NCBI RefSeq assembly: GCF_014493765.1
Contig: NZ_JACTVJ010000003.1
Span: 1 to 64,000, forward strand
Source of the DNA: Streptomyces polyasparticus
GTDB lineage: Bacteria; Actinomycetota; Actinomycetes; Streptomycetales; Streptomycetaceae
DNA: 64,000 nucleotides
Direction of reading: 5' to 3'
Under the pieces are notes generated by a model. The model ran no database searches, had not been told where the DNA came from, and saw only the letters and a program-made list of their open reading frames with translations. Positions within the stretch are counted from its first letter, which is position 1, and each line of letters starts with the position of its first letter. Below, piece after piece: positions 37,171 to 45,319 of the stretch. The translations under genes and the position numbers were made by a program.

Positions 37171-38034
37171 TCAGCTCGTCCGTGCCACCAAGTAGCGGAA
37201 GACGTTCGCCATCCACACCGTCCCGTCCCGGCGCAGATGCGGGTGCAGGGCCTCGGTGAGCTCCTTGCGGACCTGGGCCGGGTCCGTCGCCCCGACCGCC
37301 GCGTCGAACAGACCCGTCGAAAGGAGTCCGCGCACCGCGCTGTCCATGTCCGCATAGCCGAACGGGCAGGCCACCCGCCCCGAGCCGTCCGGCTTGAGCC
37401 CGGCGCGCTGCGCCACGTCCTCCAGATCGTCGCGCTCCGAAGGACGCCAACTCCCCGTGGACCGCAGCGGATCCGCAAGCCGCGTCGCCACCCGCAGCAC
37501 CGAGGACGTCGTGCACCGCTCGGGCGGCCCCCAGCCGGCGAGCACCACCGGCGAGCCGCGCTCCGCGAGCGGCGCCGCGCGCTCCAGGACGGGCGCGAGC
37601 CCTTCCGAATCCCCTGCCATGCAGCCGATCGGCTGGAACGCGGTGATCAGGTTGTACGGGGGACGCGCGACGTCCTCGGCCGCCTCGGGGCCGCCCGCCA
37701 CGAGCCGTGCCTCGGGGGCCCGGTCGTCCCACGCTCCGTCGGGCAGCAGCCGTTCGCGGGCCAGGGCGAGCCGCTCGGGGCAGAGGTGCTCGACACCGGT
37801 GACCGAGGCGCCGCGCGTGGCCGCCATGAGAAGAGCGAGCCCGGATCCGCAGCCGAGGCCCAACAGCCGTGTGCCGGTGCCCACTTCGAGCCGTTCGTGG
37901 ACCGCGTTGTAGAGCGGAACGAGCATCCGCTCCTGGATTTCCGCCCAGTCACGCGCGCGAATGAGGGCATCCGTCGCCCGGGGTGTGCTGGTGCCCGGGT
38001 GGGTCAGGTGCCGCTGCGCGAGCGTAGGTGTCAT
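37171..38034 (-). CDS. Class I SAM-dependent methyltransferase
   Basis: This is a 287-residue Rossmann-fold methyltransferase. SAM motif I is RLLGLGCGSGLALLMAATRG near residue 55, and VTGVEHLCPERLALARERL gives the acidic residue binding the ribose. YNLITAFQPIGCMAGDSEGLAPVLERAAPLAERG corresponds to motifs III-IV. The second residue group of motif I reads GLGCGSG instead of the common DLGCGTG. The end (VWMANVFRYLVARTS) is typical. The target is unknown. The start ATG is preceded by only a weak GGGGCGC. It is divergent from proS and 82 bases from the YbdK-type gene on the same strand, so these two may be cotranscribed. Confidence 0.78.
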   Translation of the reverse strand: MTPTLAQRHLTHPGTSTPRATDALIRARDWAEIQERMLVPLYNAVHERLEVGTGTRLLGLGCGSGLALLMAATRGASVTGVEHLCPERLALARERLLPDGAWDDRAPEARLVAGGPEAAEDVARPPYNLITAFQPIGCMAGDSEGLAPVLERAAPLAERGSPVVLAGWGPPERCTTSSVLRVATRLADPLRSTGSWRPSERDDLEDVAQRAGLKPDGSGRVACPFGYADMDSAVRGLLSTGLFDAAVGATDPAQVRKELTEALHPHLRRDGTVWMANVFRYLVARTS

Positions 38035-38279
38035 GAAGAGCGCCCCAATCGCCGAGAGAAGCCGAGAGTTTCGACGGTGACCTGGTGTGCCGGTGTGTTC
38101 GTGTCGTTCCGGACTGCCCGCCCCCGTACGGTGCGCCCGCACTCCCCCCGTATGCCAGACAACTCCCCATCCGCGCCCGCGTCCAGAGCGTGAAAGCAAA
38201 GCTTGGGTGCACCTCGCCCGACGCCGTACGGGGGAAATGAACTCCCTTCCTCCGCCGGCCCCGCCGTACCATGCGCGCC

Positions 38280-39695
38280 ATGGCAAAAGCACCCATTCTC
38301 ACGCCCCGGGCGGACGACTTCCCGCGCTGGTACCAGGACCTGATCAACAAGGCCGAGCTGGCCGACAACGGGCCGGTGCGCGGCACCATGGTCATCCGGC
38401 CGTACGGCTACGGCCTGTGGGAGCGGATGCAGCAGGAGATGGACGCGCGCATCAAGGAGGCGGGTGCACAGAACGCGTACTTCCCGCTCTTCATCCCGCA
38501 GTCGTATCTGACGCGGGAGGCCGAGCACGTCGAGGGCTTCGCCCCGGAGCTCGCGGTCGTCACGCACGGCGGCGGCAAGGAGCTGGAGGAGCCGGTGGTC
38601 GTCCGGCCGACCTCCGAGACGATCGTCAACGAGTACTTCTCGAAGTGGGTGCAGAGCTACCGGGACCTGCCGCTGCTCATCAACCAGTGGGCGAATGTGG
38701 TGCGTTGGGAGATGCGCCCGCGGGTCTTCCTGCGCACGACGGAGTTCCTGTGGCAGGAGGGCCACACCGCGCACGCCACGTACGAGGAGGCGCGTGACTA
38801 TGCGGCGTACATCCACGAGAAGGTGTATGCCGACTTCATGGTGAACGTGCTCGGGATCGACGTCGTCCTCGGACGCAAGACCCCGAAGGAGCGCTTCGCG
38901 GGCGCCGTGAACACGCTGACCCTGGAAGGGATGATGGGCGACGGCAAGGCGCTGCAGATGGGCACGAGCCATGAGCTCGGCACCAACTTTGCCAAGGCCT
39001 TCGGCACCGAGTACCTCTCCAAGGACGGCAAGCAGGAGCTCGTCTGGCAGACGTCCTGGGGGTCCTCCACGCGCATGGTCGGTGGCCTGATCATGTCGCA
39101 CGGCGACGACAACGGTCTGCGCGTCCCGCCGCGCCTCGCCCCGGTCCAGGCCGTCGTGCTCGCGATCAAGGGCGACGATGCGGTTCTGGCCAAGGTCCGC
39201 GAGCTCGGCGACCGCCTCAGGGCCGCCGGCATCCGGGTCCAGGTCGACGACCGTACAGACACTCCGTTCGGGCGGCGCGCGGTCGACTGGGAGCTGAAGG
39301 GCGTTCCGGTACGGATCGAGGTCGGGCCGCGCGATCTGGAGAACGGCACAGCGATGCTGGCCCGCCGCATCCCGGGCGGCAAGGAGCCGGTCGCGCTCGA
39401 CGCACTGGCCGGTCTGCTGCCCGCGATCCTGGAGGAGGACCAGGCTCAGCTGCTGCGCGAGTCGCGCGAGCGCCGCGAGTCCCGCACGTCGGACGTCTCC
39501 ACCGTCGCGGAGGCGGCGGATGTCGCCGCGGCCGGCGGCTGGGCCCGCATCCCCTGGTCCGTCCTGGGCGAGGCGGGCGAGGCCGAGCTCGCAGAGAAGT
39601 CCGTGACCGTACGGTGTCTGGTCGCCGAGGACGGCTCGGTGCCGCGGTCCGACGACGAGGCGGGCGCGCTGGCGATCGTGGCACGGGCCTACTGA
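38280..39695 (+). CDS. proS: Prolyl-tRNA synthetase, archaeal/eukaryal-type short form
   Basis: This enzyme charges tRNA(Pro) with proline. The 471-residue protein is of the archaeal/eukaryal architecture: class II motif 1 region PYGYGLWERMQQEMD, motif 2 RPRVFLRTTEFLWQEGHTAHA, motif 3 TSWGSSTRMVGGLIMSHGDD followed by GLRVPPRLAPVQ, then the anticodon-binding domain and a C-terminal domain ending in Tyr (ALAIVARAY). It lacks the editing insertion of the long bacterial ProRS. Streptomycetes usually carry a standard bacterial proS elsewhere as well, so this may be a second copy. The second ATG at 38280 is preferred over 38271 because the product starts MAKAPILTPR, as in relatives. Confidence 0.92.
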   Translation: MAKAPILTPRADDFPRWYQDLINKAELADNGPVRGTMVIRPYGYGLWERMQQEMDARIKEAGAQNAYFPLFIPQSYLTREAEHVEGFAPELAVVTHGGGKELEEPVVVRPTSETIVNEYFSKWVQSYRDLPLLINQWANVVRWEMRPRVFLRTTEFLWQEGHTAHATYEEARDYAAYIHEKVYADFMVNVLGIDVVLGRKTPKERFAGAVNTLTLEGMMGDGKALQMGTSHELGTNFAKAFGTEYLSKDGKQELVWQTSWGSSTRMVGGLIMSHGDDNGLRVPPRLAPVQAVVLAIKGDDAVLAKVRELGDRLRAAGIRVQVDDRTDTPFGRRAVDWELKGVPVRIEVGPRDLENGTAMLARRIPGGKEPVALDALAGLLPAILEEDQAQLLRESRERRESRTSDVSTVAEAADVAAAGGWARIPWSVLGEAGEAELAEKSVTVRCLVAEDGSVPRSDDEAGALAIVARAY

Positions 39696-39696
39696 T

Positions 39697-39738
39697 GCGG
39701 AGCCTCCGCATCTAAAGAGGCGGAAAAGCCTCTTGCGT
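39697..39738 (+). terminator. Two adjacent hairpins at the proS 3' end
   Basis: gatgcgga...tccgcatc (8-bp stem) starts two bases after the proS stop codon begins, and agaggc...gcctct follows at once. Neither has a T-run. Confidence 0.5.
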
Positions 39739-39754
39739 AACGGATGACAACTAC

Positions 39755-39791
39755 CGCCCCGGCGCGTGTACTTGCCCTACGCGCCGGGGCG
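39755..39791. terminator. Strong GC hairpin between proS and the SprT-like gene
   Basis: A perfect 12-bp stem (cgccccggcgcg at 39755-39766 and cgcgccggggcg at 39780-39791) has a 13-base loop. It probably completes termination of proS together with the two smaller hairpins before it. Confidence 0.65.
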
Positions 39792-39954
39792 TACGCGCCG
39801 CTACGTACCCACTTAGTACGAGGTATGCGGCATCTCCGCAGATCAGCGCACCCGCCCTCGTCCTGGCGTATGAGCGGCAACTGACTGGTACGGGCAAATT
39901 ATTTGGGATGCCCCGGAATAGGAACACCAAGGGGCCTTGGCTCGTTGTCACGAC

Positions 39955-40548
39955 GTGAGCACGACACCACCTGTTCTCGCCGCAGAGCTGGCGCAGGCGT
40001 GGGCCGATATTCAACGGTTCCACCCCGAGCTGCCGGACCTTGCCGCGCCCGAATCCCTGATCGGGGAGTCCTCGTCCGCCTGTGGCGCCGAGCTCTCCTT
40101 CGAGCGTCTGCTGCACGAGGCCGTGCACGGCATCGCCGCGGCCCGCGGCGTCCGTGACACCTCCCGCGCGGGGCGCTACCACAACCGCCGCTTCCTCTCG
40201 ATCGCCGAGGAGATGGGGCTCGACCACCCGGCAGAACCGCATGCGAGCAGCGGATTCTCCCTGGTCACGCTGAATCCGGAGGCGAGAAAGCGCTACCGGC
40301 CGACGATCGAACGGCTGCAGCGCGCCCTCAAGGCGCACACCGCCGCCACCTCGGCGGACACGGCCCGCTCCTTCCGCGGTCCGGCCGCGCGCCACGGCTC
40401 CTCGGGCGGCGGCGTCCGCGTCAAGGCGGTCTGCGACTGCGGCCGCAATGTGCGCGTCGTGCCCTCGGTCCTGGCCCAGGCCCCGATCGTGTGCGGCGGC
40501 TGCGGCAAGCCGTTCCGTATCCCGGAAGCGGTGGCGGCGGCGAGCTGA
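39955..40548 (+). CDS. SprT-like zinc metalloprotein with C-terminal zinc ribbon
   Basis: This 197-residue protein has an HExxH motif (HEAVH at residues 54-58) in FERLLHEAVHGIAAARG. A third possible zinc ligand is His76 in AGRYHNRRF, the spacing and context seen in SprT-like domains. After a variable linker, the C-terminal part has CDCGRNVRV ... CGGCGKPF, a four-Cys zinc ribbon, which is also a SprT trait. SprT-like proteins include Spartan proteases that digest DNA-protein crosslinks; whether this one is active is not known. The GTG at 39955 is preferred to a TTG at 39937. It is a single gene before the rpsP cluster. Confidence 0.7.
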   Translation: MSTTPPVLAAELAQAWADIQRFHPELPDLAAPESLIGESSSACGAELSFERLLHEAVHGIAAARGVRDTSRAGRYHNRRFLSIAEEMGLDHPAEPHASSGFSLVTLNPEARKRYRPTIERLQRALKAHTAATSADTARSFRGPAARHGSSGGGVRVKAVCDCGRNVRVVPSVLAQAPIVCGGCGKPFRIPEAVAAAS

Positions 40549-40797
40549 GGCAGGGCTCCGGGCGCCGGGGGAGCGACCTCCGGCGTCGCGGAGCGGCGCA
40601 GCAGCCTGCCCAGGCAAGGGGCACAAGGGCCGGGGACGACGCCCCCACTCCGTATGGCACAATGGCTAGCTGTACTCGACAGCCGCATAGGAACCCTCTC
40701 GCCTCCGGCTGACGCGTCCATCGGGCACCCGAGTACCGCAACCCCACGTGGCATCTCATGTGCCCAACCACGTCATAGACCAGGAGACACCACTCCC

Positions 40798-41238
40798 GTG
40801 GCAGTCAAGATCAAGCTGAAGCGTCTCGGCAAGATTCGCCAGCCCCACTACCGCATCGTCGTCGCCGACTCCCGTACCCGCCGTGACGGCCGGGCCATCG
40901 AGGAGATCGGTCTGTACCACCCGACGTACAACCCCTCGCGCATCGAGGTCGACTCCGAGCGTGCCCAGTACTGGCTGTCCGTCGGCGCCCAGCCGACCGA
41001 GCCGGTCATGGCCATCCTGAAGCTCACCGGCGACTGGCAGAAGCACAAGGGCCTGCCGGCCCCGGCTCCGCTGCTGCAGCCGGAGACGAAGGAAGACAAG
41101 CGCGCCTCCTTCGACGCGTTCGCGAAGACGCTCGAGGGTGACGACGCCAAGGGCGAGGCCATCACGCCGAAGGCGAAGAAGGCCGACAAGAAGGCGGACG
41201 AGGCCGAGGCCTCCTCCACCGAGTCGACCGAGGCCTGA
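40798..41238 (+). CDS. rpsP: 30S ribosomal protein S16
   Basis: S16 is a small-subunit assembly protein. The 146-residue sequence starts [21 protein letters not shown] and has the conserved [20 protein letters not shown] and [11 protein letters not shown] segments. It carries an unusually long actinobacterial C-terminal extension (from about residue 90), ending in Lys/Glu/Ala repeats. AGGAG lies ten bases before the GTG. It starts the rpsP-KH-rimM-trmD unit. The 250 bases upstream hold a possible -10 (CACAAT at 40658-40663) and a small hairpin. Confidence 0.96.
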   Translation: MAVKIKLKRLGKIRQPHYRIVVADSRTRRDGRAIEEIGLYHPTYNPSRIEVDSERAQYWLSVGAQPTEPVMAILKLTGDWQKHKGLPAPAPLLQPETKEDKRASFDAFAKTLEGDDAKGEAITPKAKKADKKADEAEASSTESTEA

Positions 41239-41240
41239 GC

Positions 41241-41480
41241 ATGCTCGAGGAGGCTCTCGAGCACCTCGTGAAGGGCATCGTCGACAACCCCGACGACGTG
41301 CAGGTTGCTTCCAAGAACCTGCGCCGTGGCCGTGTGCTCGAGGTCCGGGTCCACCCCGACGACCTCGGCAAGGTGATCGGCCGTAACGGCCGCACCGCAC
41401 GCGCCCTGCGCACCGTCGTGGGCGCCATCGGCGGCCGCGGTGTCCGCGTCGACCTCGTCGATGTGGACCAGGTTCGCTGA
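41241..41480 (+). CDS. khpA: KH-domain RNA-binding protein
   Basis: This 79-residue KH-domain protein (KhpA/YlqC family) is encoded between rpsP and rimM in many Gram-positive bacteria. The start MLEEALEHLVKGIVDNPDDV is typical. The KH loop is IGRNGRTARALRTVVGAIGG, with the GxxG-type turn reading GRNG. The family binds RNA and, in firmicutes, partners KhpB to influence cell division. It begins two bases after the rpsP stop, so it is translated with it. Confidence 0.93.
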   Translation: MLEEALEHLVKGIVDNPDDVQVASKNLRRGRVLEVRVHPDDLGKVIGRNGRTARALRTVVGAIGGRGVRVDLVDVDQVR

Positions 41481-41588
41481 ACCACAGCAGTACCGGCACG
41501 GGCCGGGGAGGGCTTCAGGGCCCACCCCGGCCCGTAGTCGTACGTCCGTAAAGCAGCAGGTCGTACGTAAAGCATTCAGGAGACAGCA

Positions 41589-42191
41589 GTGCAGCTCGTA
41601 GTCGGACGGATCGGCCGCGCCCACGGGATCAAGGGCGAGGTCACCGTAGAGGTGCGCACGGACGAGCCCGAGCTCCGGCTCGGCCCCGGCGCCGTACTGA
41701 CCACCGACCCGGCCTCCGCCGGACCGCTGACCATCGCGTCGGGACGGGTGCACAGCGGGCGGCTCCTGCTGCGCTTCGAGGGCGTGGCCGACCGCACCGG
41801 CGCCGAGGCGCTGCGCAACACCCTGCTCATCGCGGACGTCGACCCCGAGGAACTCCCCGAGGGCGAGGACGAGTACTACGACCACCAGCTCATGGACCTG
41901 GACGTGGTGCTCGCCGACGGCACCGAGGTGGGCCGGATCACCGAGATCTCGCACCTCGCCTCGCAGGACCTGTTCATCGTGGAGCGCGAGGACGGTACGG
42001 AGGTGATGATCCCGTTCGTCGAGGAGATCGTCACCGAGATCGACCTGGAGAACCAGCGGGCCGTGATCGACCCGCCGCCGGGCCTCATCGACGACCGTGC
42101 CGAGATCGCCTCCTCCCGTGACGCGGACGAGGCGGACGAGGGCGGCGCGGACGACTCGGATGACGACGCGGACGAGAAGGACGCCCGGTAA
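41589..42191 (+). CDS. rimM: Ribosome maturation factor RimM
   Basis: RimM binds S19 and helps mature the 3' domain of 16S rRNA. The 200-residue protein starts [20 protein letters not shown], has the RimM core and the PRC-barrel domain ([40 protein letters not shown]), and ends in an Asp/Glu-rich tail ([19 protein letters not shown]). The GTG at 41589 is preceded by aggagacagca. The stop codon shares one base with the trmD ATG, so the two are coupled. Confidence 0.95.
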   Translation: MQLVVGRIGRAHGIKGEVTVEVRTDEPELRLGPGAVLTTDPASAGPLTIASGRVHSGRLLLRFEGVADRTGAEALRNTLLIADVDPEELPEGEDEYYDHQLMDLDVVLADGTEVGRITEISHLASQDLFIVEREDGTEVMIPFVEEIVTEIDLENQRAVIDPPPGLIDDRAEIASSRDADEADEGGADDSDDDADEKDAR

Positions 42192-43012
42192 TGCGGCTCG
42201 ACGTCGTCACGATCTTCCCCGAGTACCTGGAGCCCTTGAACGTCTCCCTCGTCGGCAAGGCCCGCGCCCGCGGCCGGCTCGACGTGCACGTCCACGACCT
42301 GCGGAACTGGACGTACGACCGGCACAACACGGTCGACGACACCCCGTACGGCGGCGGCCCCGGCATGGTCATGAAGACCGAGCCCTGGGGCGACTGCCTC
42401 GACGAGGTGCTCGCCGACGGGTACGAGGCGGGCGTCGGCGCCCCCGCGCTCGTCGTGCCCACACCGAGCGGCCGCCCCTTCACGCAGGAGCTCGCCGTCG
42501 AGCTCTCCGAGCGGCCCTGGCTGGTCTTCACGCCCGCCCGCTACGAGGGCATCGACCGGCGCGTGATGGACGAGTACGCGACGCGTATGCCCGTATACGA
42601 GGTGTCGATCGGCGACTACGTCCTCGCGGGCGGAGAAGCCGCCGTCCTGGTGATCACCGAGGCCGTGGCCCGGCTGCTCCCGGGCGTCCTCGGGAACGCC
42701 GAATCCCACCGGGACGACTCCTTCGCACCCGGCGCCATGGCCAATCTGCTCGAAGGGCCCGTCTACACCAAGCCGCCCGAGTGGCGCGGCCGCGGGATTC
42801 CGGACGTGCTGCTCAGCGGCCACCACGGCAAGATCGCCCGCTGGCGCAGGGACGAGGCGCTGCGGCGCACGACCGCCAACAGGCCCGATCTCATTGAGCG
42901 TTGCGACCCCGCCGTATTCGACAAGAAGGACCGGGAGATGCTCTCGATCCTCGGCTGGGAGCCGGAGCCCGGCGGCCGATTTTGGCGTAACAGCCAGGCC
43001 GTGGAAGAATAG
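42191..43012 (+). CDS. trmD: tRNA (guanine(37)-N(1))-methyltransferase TrmD
   Basis: TrmD methylates N1 of G37 next to the anticodon, preventing frameshifts. The 273-residue protein starts [16 protein letters not shown], has the knotted SAM-binding region (YGGGPGMVMKTEPWG, YEGIDRRVMDEYATR, SIGDYVLAGGEAAVLVITEA) and the C-terminal tRNA-binding domain with SHRDDSF-like HRDDSFAPG. It overlaps rimM by one base. The rplS leader follows. Confidence 0.96.
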   Translation: MRLDVVTIFPEYLEPLNVSLVGKARARGRLDVHVHDLRNWTYDRHNTVDDTPYGGGPGMVMKTEPWGDCLDEVLADGYEAGVGAPALVVPTPSGRPFTQELAVELSERPWLVFTPARYEGIDRRVMDEYATRMPVYEVSIGDYVLAGGEAAVLVITEAVARLLPGVLGNAESHRDDSFAPGAMANLLEGPVYTKPPEWRGRGIPDVLLSGHHGKIARWRRDEALRRTTANRPDLIERCDPAVFDKKDREMLSILGWEPEPGGRFWRNSQAVEE

Positions 43013-43140
43013 ACCGCTGCTGTACGTCCAGCGTGCGCCCCTGCCACAGGGGGACATGACGCCCGTCCGACGGAGCAGCTCCGAAACACATCTACCTTGC
43101 CCGTCGATGACCTGTGGCATCGGCGAAGAAAGCAGACATC

Positions 43141-43491
43141 ATGTCGAACCTGCTCGATGCAGTGAACTCCGCTTCCCTGCGCAGCGACGTCCCGGACTTC
43201 CGTCCCGGTGACACCGTCAACGTCCACGTGCGCGTGATCGAGGGCAACCGCTCCCGTATCCAGCAGTTCAAGGGCATCGTCATCCGCCGCCAGGGCTCGG
43301 GCATCAGCGAGACCTTCACGGTCCGCAAGGTCTCCTTCTCCGTCGGCGTCGAGCGCACCTTCCCGGTGAACTCCCCGATCTTCGAGAAGATCGAGCTCGT
43401 CACCCGCGGTGACGTCCGTCGCGCCAAGCTCTACTACCTGCGTGAGCTGCGCGGCAAGGCTGCGAAGATCAAGGAGAAGCGCGACAACTGA
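43141..43491 (+). CDS. rplS: 50S ribosomal protein L19
   Basis: L19 lies at the interface of the ribosomal subunits. The 116-residue protein is standard: [20 protein letters not shown] at the start, [20 protein letters not shown] and [21 protein letters not shown] in the middle, and [18 protein letters not shown] at the end. The ATG at 43141 gives the family length; an upstream in-frame GTG at 43114 would add nine unlike residues. The 128 bases between trmD and rplS hold no gene and may form a leader. Confidence 0.96.
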   Translation: MSNLLDAVNSASLRSDVPDFRPGDTVNVHVRVIEGNRSRIQQFKGIVIRRQGSGISETFTVRKVSFSVGVERTFPVNSPIFEKIELVTRGDVRRAKLYYLRELRGKAAKIKEKRDN

Positions 43492-43566
43492 TCGCGCGCG
43501 GGCCTCAGGGCCCGTAAGGATCCTCGGATCCACCGTCCGAAGGCGGCCGGATAGGCTCTGGCCCCG

Positions 43567-44298
43567 ATGGACACCGAAGCACGAAGCACGGAGCGCGACC
43601 GCTCTTCCGAACCCACAGGGGACCAGGAAGAGGGGTCGCGCTCCGTGCGTTTGCGGCCCGGGGACCTGCTGAGCACGGGGCTGCGCCGGCTGCTCGCCGG
43701 GTTCGTGGTGATCGCGGTGGTCCTGCTTCTGGTCAGCCACTTCGTGATGCAGCCGTTCCTGATCCCCAGCGGCTCCATGGAGCCCACGCTGCGCGACGGC
43801 GACCGGGTTCTGGTCAACAAACTCGCGTACCGTTTCGGGTCCGAGCCGGGCCGCGGCGAGGTCGTCGTGTTCGACGGCAGCGGCTACTTCGGGAACTCGG
43901 ACTACATCAAACGCGTCGTGGGAGTGGGCGGTGACCACATCGTCTGCTGCGACGAGAAGGGGAGGATCGAGGTGAACGGCGAGCCGGTCGAAGAGACGTA
44001 TCTGCACCCGGGCGACTCCCCTTCCAGCGTCCCCTTCGACGTGGTCGTGCCCGAGGGCACGCTCTTCCTGCTCGGCGACCACCGCAGCGACTCCAGCGAC
44101 TCCCGCGACCACCTCGGCTCGCCCGGCGGCGGCTTCCTGCCCGTCGAGCAGGTCATCGGGCGCGCGGAGTGGGTCGGCTGGCCGTACGGACGATGGGCCG
44201 ACATCAAGACGGCCGACGGGCTTGCCGCGGTCCCCGGGGGTACGGGGAGTACGGGGAGCGCTTCGGGGGCCGAGGCGCCGAAGGCCCGCCATGGGTAG
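43567..44298 (+). CDS. lepB: Type I signal peptidase (first of four; SipW-like)
   Basis: This peptidase cleaves signal peptides from exported proteins at the outer face of the membrane. The 243-residue protein has an acidic N-terminus, one N-terminal membrane helix (LLAGFVVIAVVLLLVSHFVM), the catalytic Ser in IPSGSMEPTL, and the catalytic Lys in YIKRVVGVGGD. The later boxes are LFLLGDHRSDSSDSRDH. There is no clear second C-terminal membrane helix, as for SipW of Streptomyces. The end is Gly/Ser-rich. It overlaps the next lepB by eight bases. It is the first gene of the streptomycete four-peptidase cluster. Confidence 0.93.
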   Translation: MDTEARSTERDRSSEPTGDQEEGSRSVRLRPGDLLSTGLRRLLAGFVVIAVVLLLVSHFVMQPFLIPSGSMEPTLRDGDRVLVNKLAYRFGSEPGRGEVVVFDGSGYFGNSDYIKRVVGVGGDHIVCCDEKGRIEVNGEPVEETYLHPGDSPSSVPFDVVVPEGTLFLLGDHRSDSSDSRDHLGSPGGGFLPVEQVIGRAEWVGWPYGRWADIKTADGLAAVPGGTGSTGSASGAEAPKARHG

Positions 44299-45319
44299 CC
44301 GAGGCCGGCCGCGCGCGCACCACCGTGCCGACACCCGGCTGCCCACCGGCACCCGCCCGACCAGCGGTCCGGTGCTTCCCGGGCGGGCCGAGCGGCGCAA
44401 GCTCGCCAAGAAGGTCAAGCGCAGGCGCAGGCGCTCCGCGGTCAAGGAGATACCCCTCCTCATAGGCGTGGCCGTGCTGATCGCGCTCGTCCTGAAGACG
44501 TTCCTGGTGCAGGCCTTCGTGATCCCGTCCGGCTCGATGGAGCAGACGATCAAGATCGGCGACCGGGTGCTCGTCGACAAGCTCACCCCGTGGTTCGGCA
44601 ACAAGCCGCAGCGCGGCGATGTCGTGGTGTTCAAGGACCCCGGCGGCTGGCTGACCAAGGAGCAGGTCGAGCCGAAGAACGACCCGGTGGTCCTCAAGCA
44701 GGTCAAGCAGGGCCTCACCTTCATCGGACTGCTGCCGTCCGACAACGAACAGGACCTGATCAAGCGCGTCGTCGGCGTCGGCGGCGACCGTGTGGCCTGC
44801 TGCGACAAGGACGGCCGCGTCACCGTCAACGGCGTGGCCATCGACGAGCCGTATCTCAATCCCGGCGACAAGCCCTCGGTCCAGAAGTTCGATGTACGGG
44901 TCCCCGCGGGGCGGCTGTTCGTCCTGGGCGACCACCGGTCGAATTCGGCGGACTCCCGCGCCCATTTCGACAAGGGCCAGGGCGGCACGATCTCCGAGGA
45001 AGAAGTCGTCGGCCGGGCCGTGGTGATCGCCTGGCCGGTGGGCAACTGGCGCAGCCTCGAGGAGCGCAGTGCCTACGCCTCCGTACCCGATCCGGCCAGC
45101 ACGCGTGGCGGGTCGACCGCGGCCACAGGCCTGTCGCATAGGGTGGCCCGGGACGATTTCAGTGCGGCGACTCTGCCGCCGACCCCTGCGGAACTCCCGC
45201 TCGTTATGGGAGTGGTAGGCCTTCGCCGTCTGTGGCGCGGGCAGCGGTACGGAACGAGGAGTGGATGTGGGGGATTTGGCCGTCGGCGCACGATCCGGAC
45301 ACGACGAACCCGAGGATGA
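44291..45319 (+). CDS. lepB: Type I signal peptidase (second of four; SipX-like)
   Basis: This 342-residue protein has a basic N-terminus (RKLAKKVKRRRRRSAVKEI), a membrane helix (LLIGVAVLIALVLKTFLVQA), the Ser nucleophile in IPSGSMEQTI, Lys in LIKRVVGVGGDRV, and LFVLGDHRSNSADSRAH. The C-terminal about 80 residues show no convincing helix beyond a short LPLVMGVVGLRRLWRG and then become Arg/Gly-rich where the gene overlaps the following peptidase by 53 bases. The ATG at 44291 lies inside the previous gene, indicating tight coupling. Confidence 0.92.
   Translation: MGSRGRPRAHHRADTRLPTGTRPTSGPVLPGRAERRKLAKKVKRRRRRSAVKEIPLLIGVAVLIALVLKTFLVQAFVIPSGSMEQTIKIGDRVLVDKLTPWFGNKPQRGDVVVFKDPGGWLTKEQVEPKNDPVVLKQVKQGLTFIGLLPSDNEQDLIKRVVGVGGDRVACCDKDGRVTVNGVAIDEPYLNPGDKPSVQKFDVRVPAGRLFVLGDHRSNSADSRAHFDKGQGGTISEEEVVGRAVVIAWPVGNWRSLEERSAYASVPDPASTRGGSTAATGLSHRVARDDFSAATLPPTPAELPLVMGVVGLRRLWRGQRYGTRSGCGGFGRRRTIRTRRTRG

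Noticed and set aside
38160-38279. Possible T-box leader upstream of proS (gcttgggtgcacctcgc resembles the T-box core)
   Set aside because: The core lacks the TGGN that pairs with the tRNA acceptor end, no specifier loop or antiterminator alternative could be drawn, and the similarity is limited to a short GC-rich stretch.
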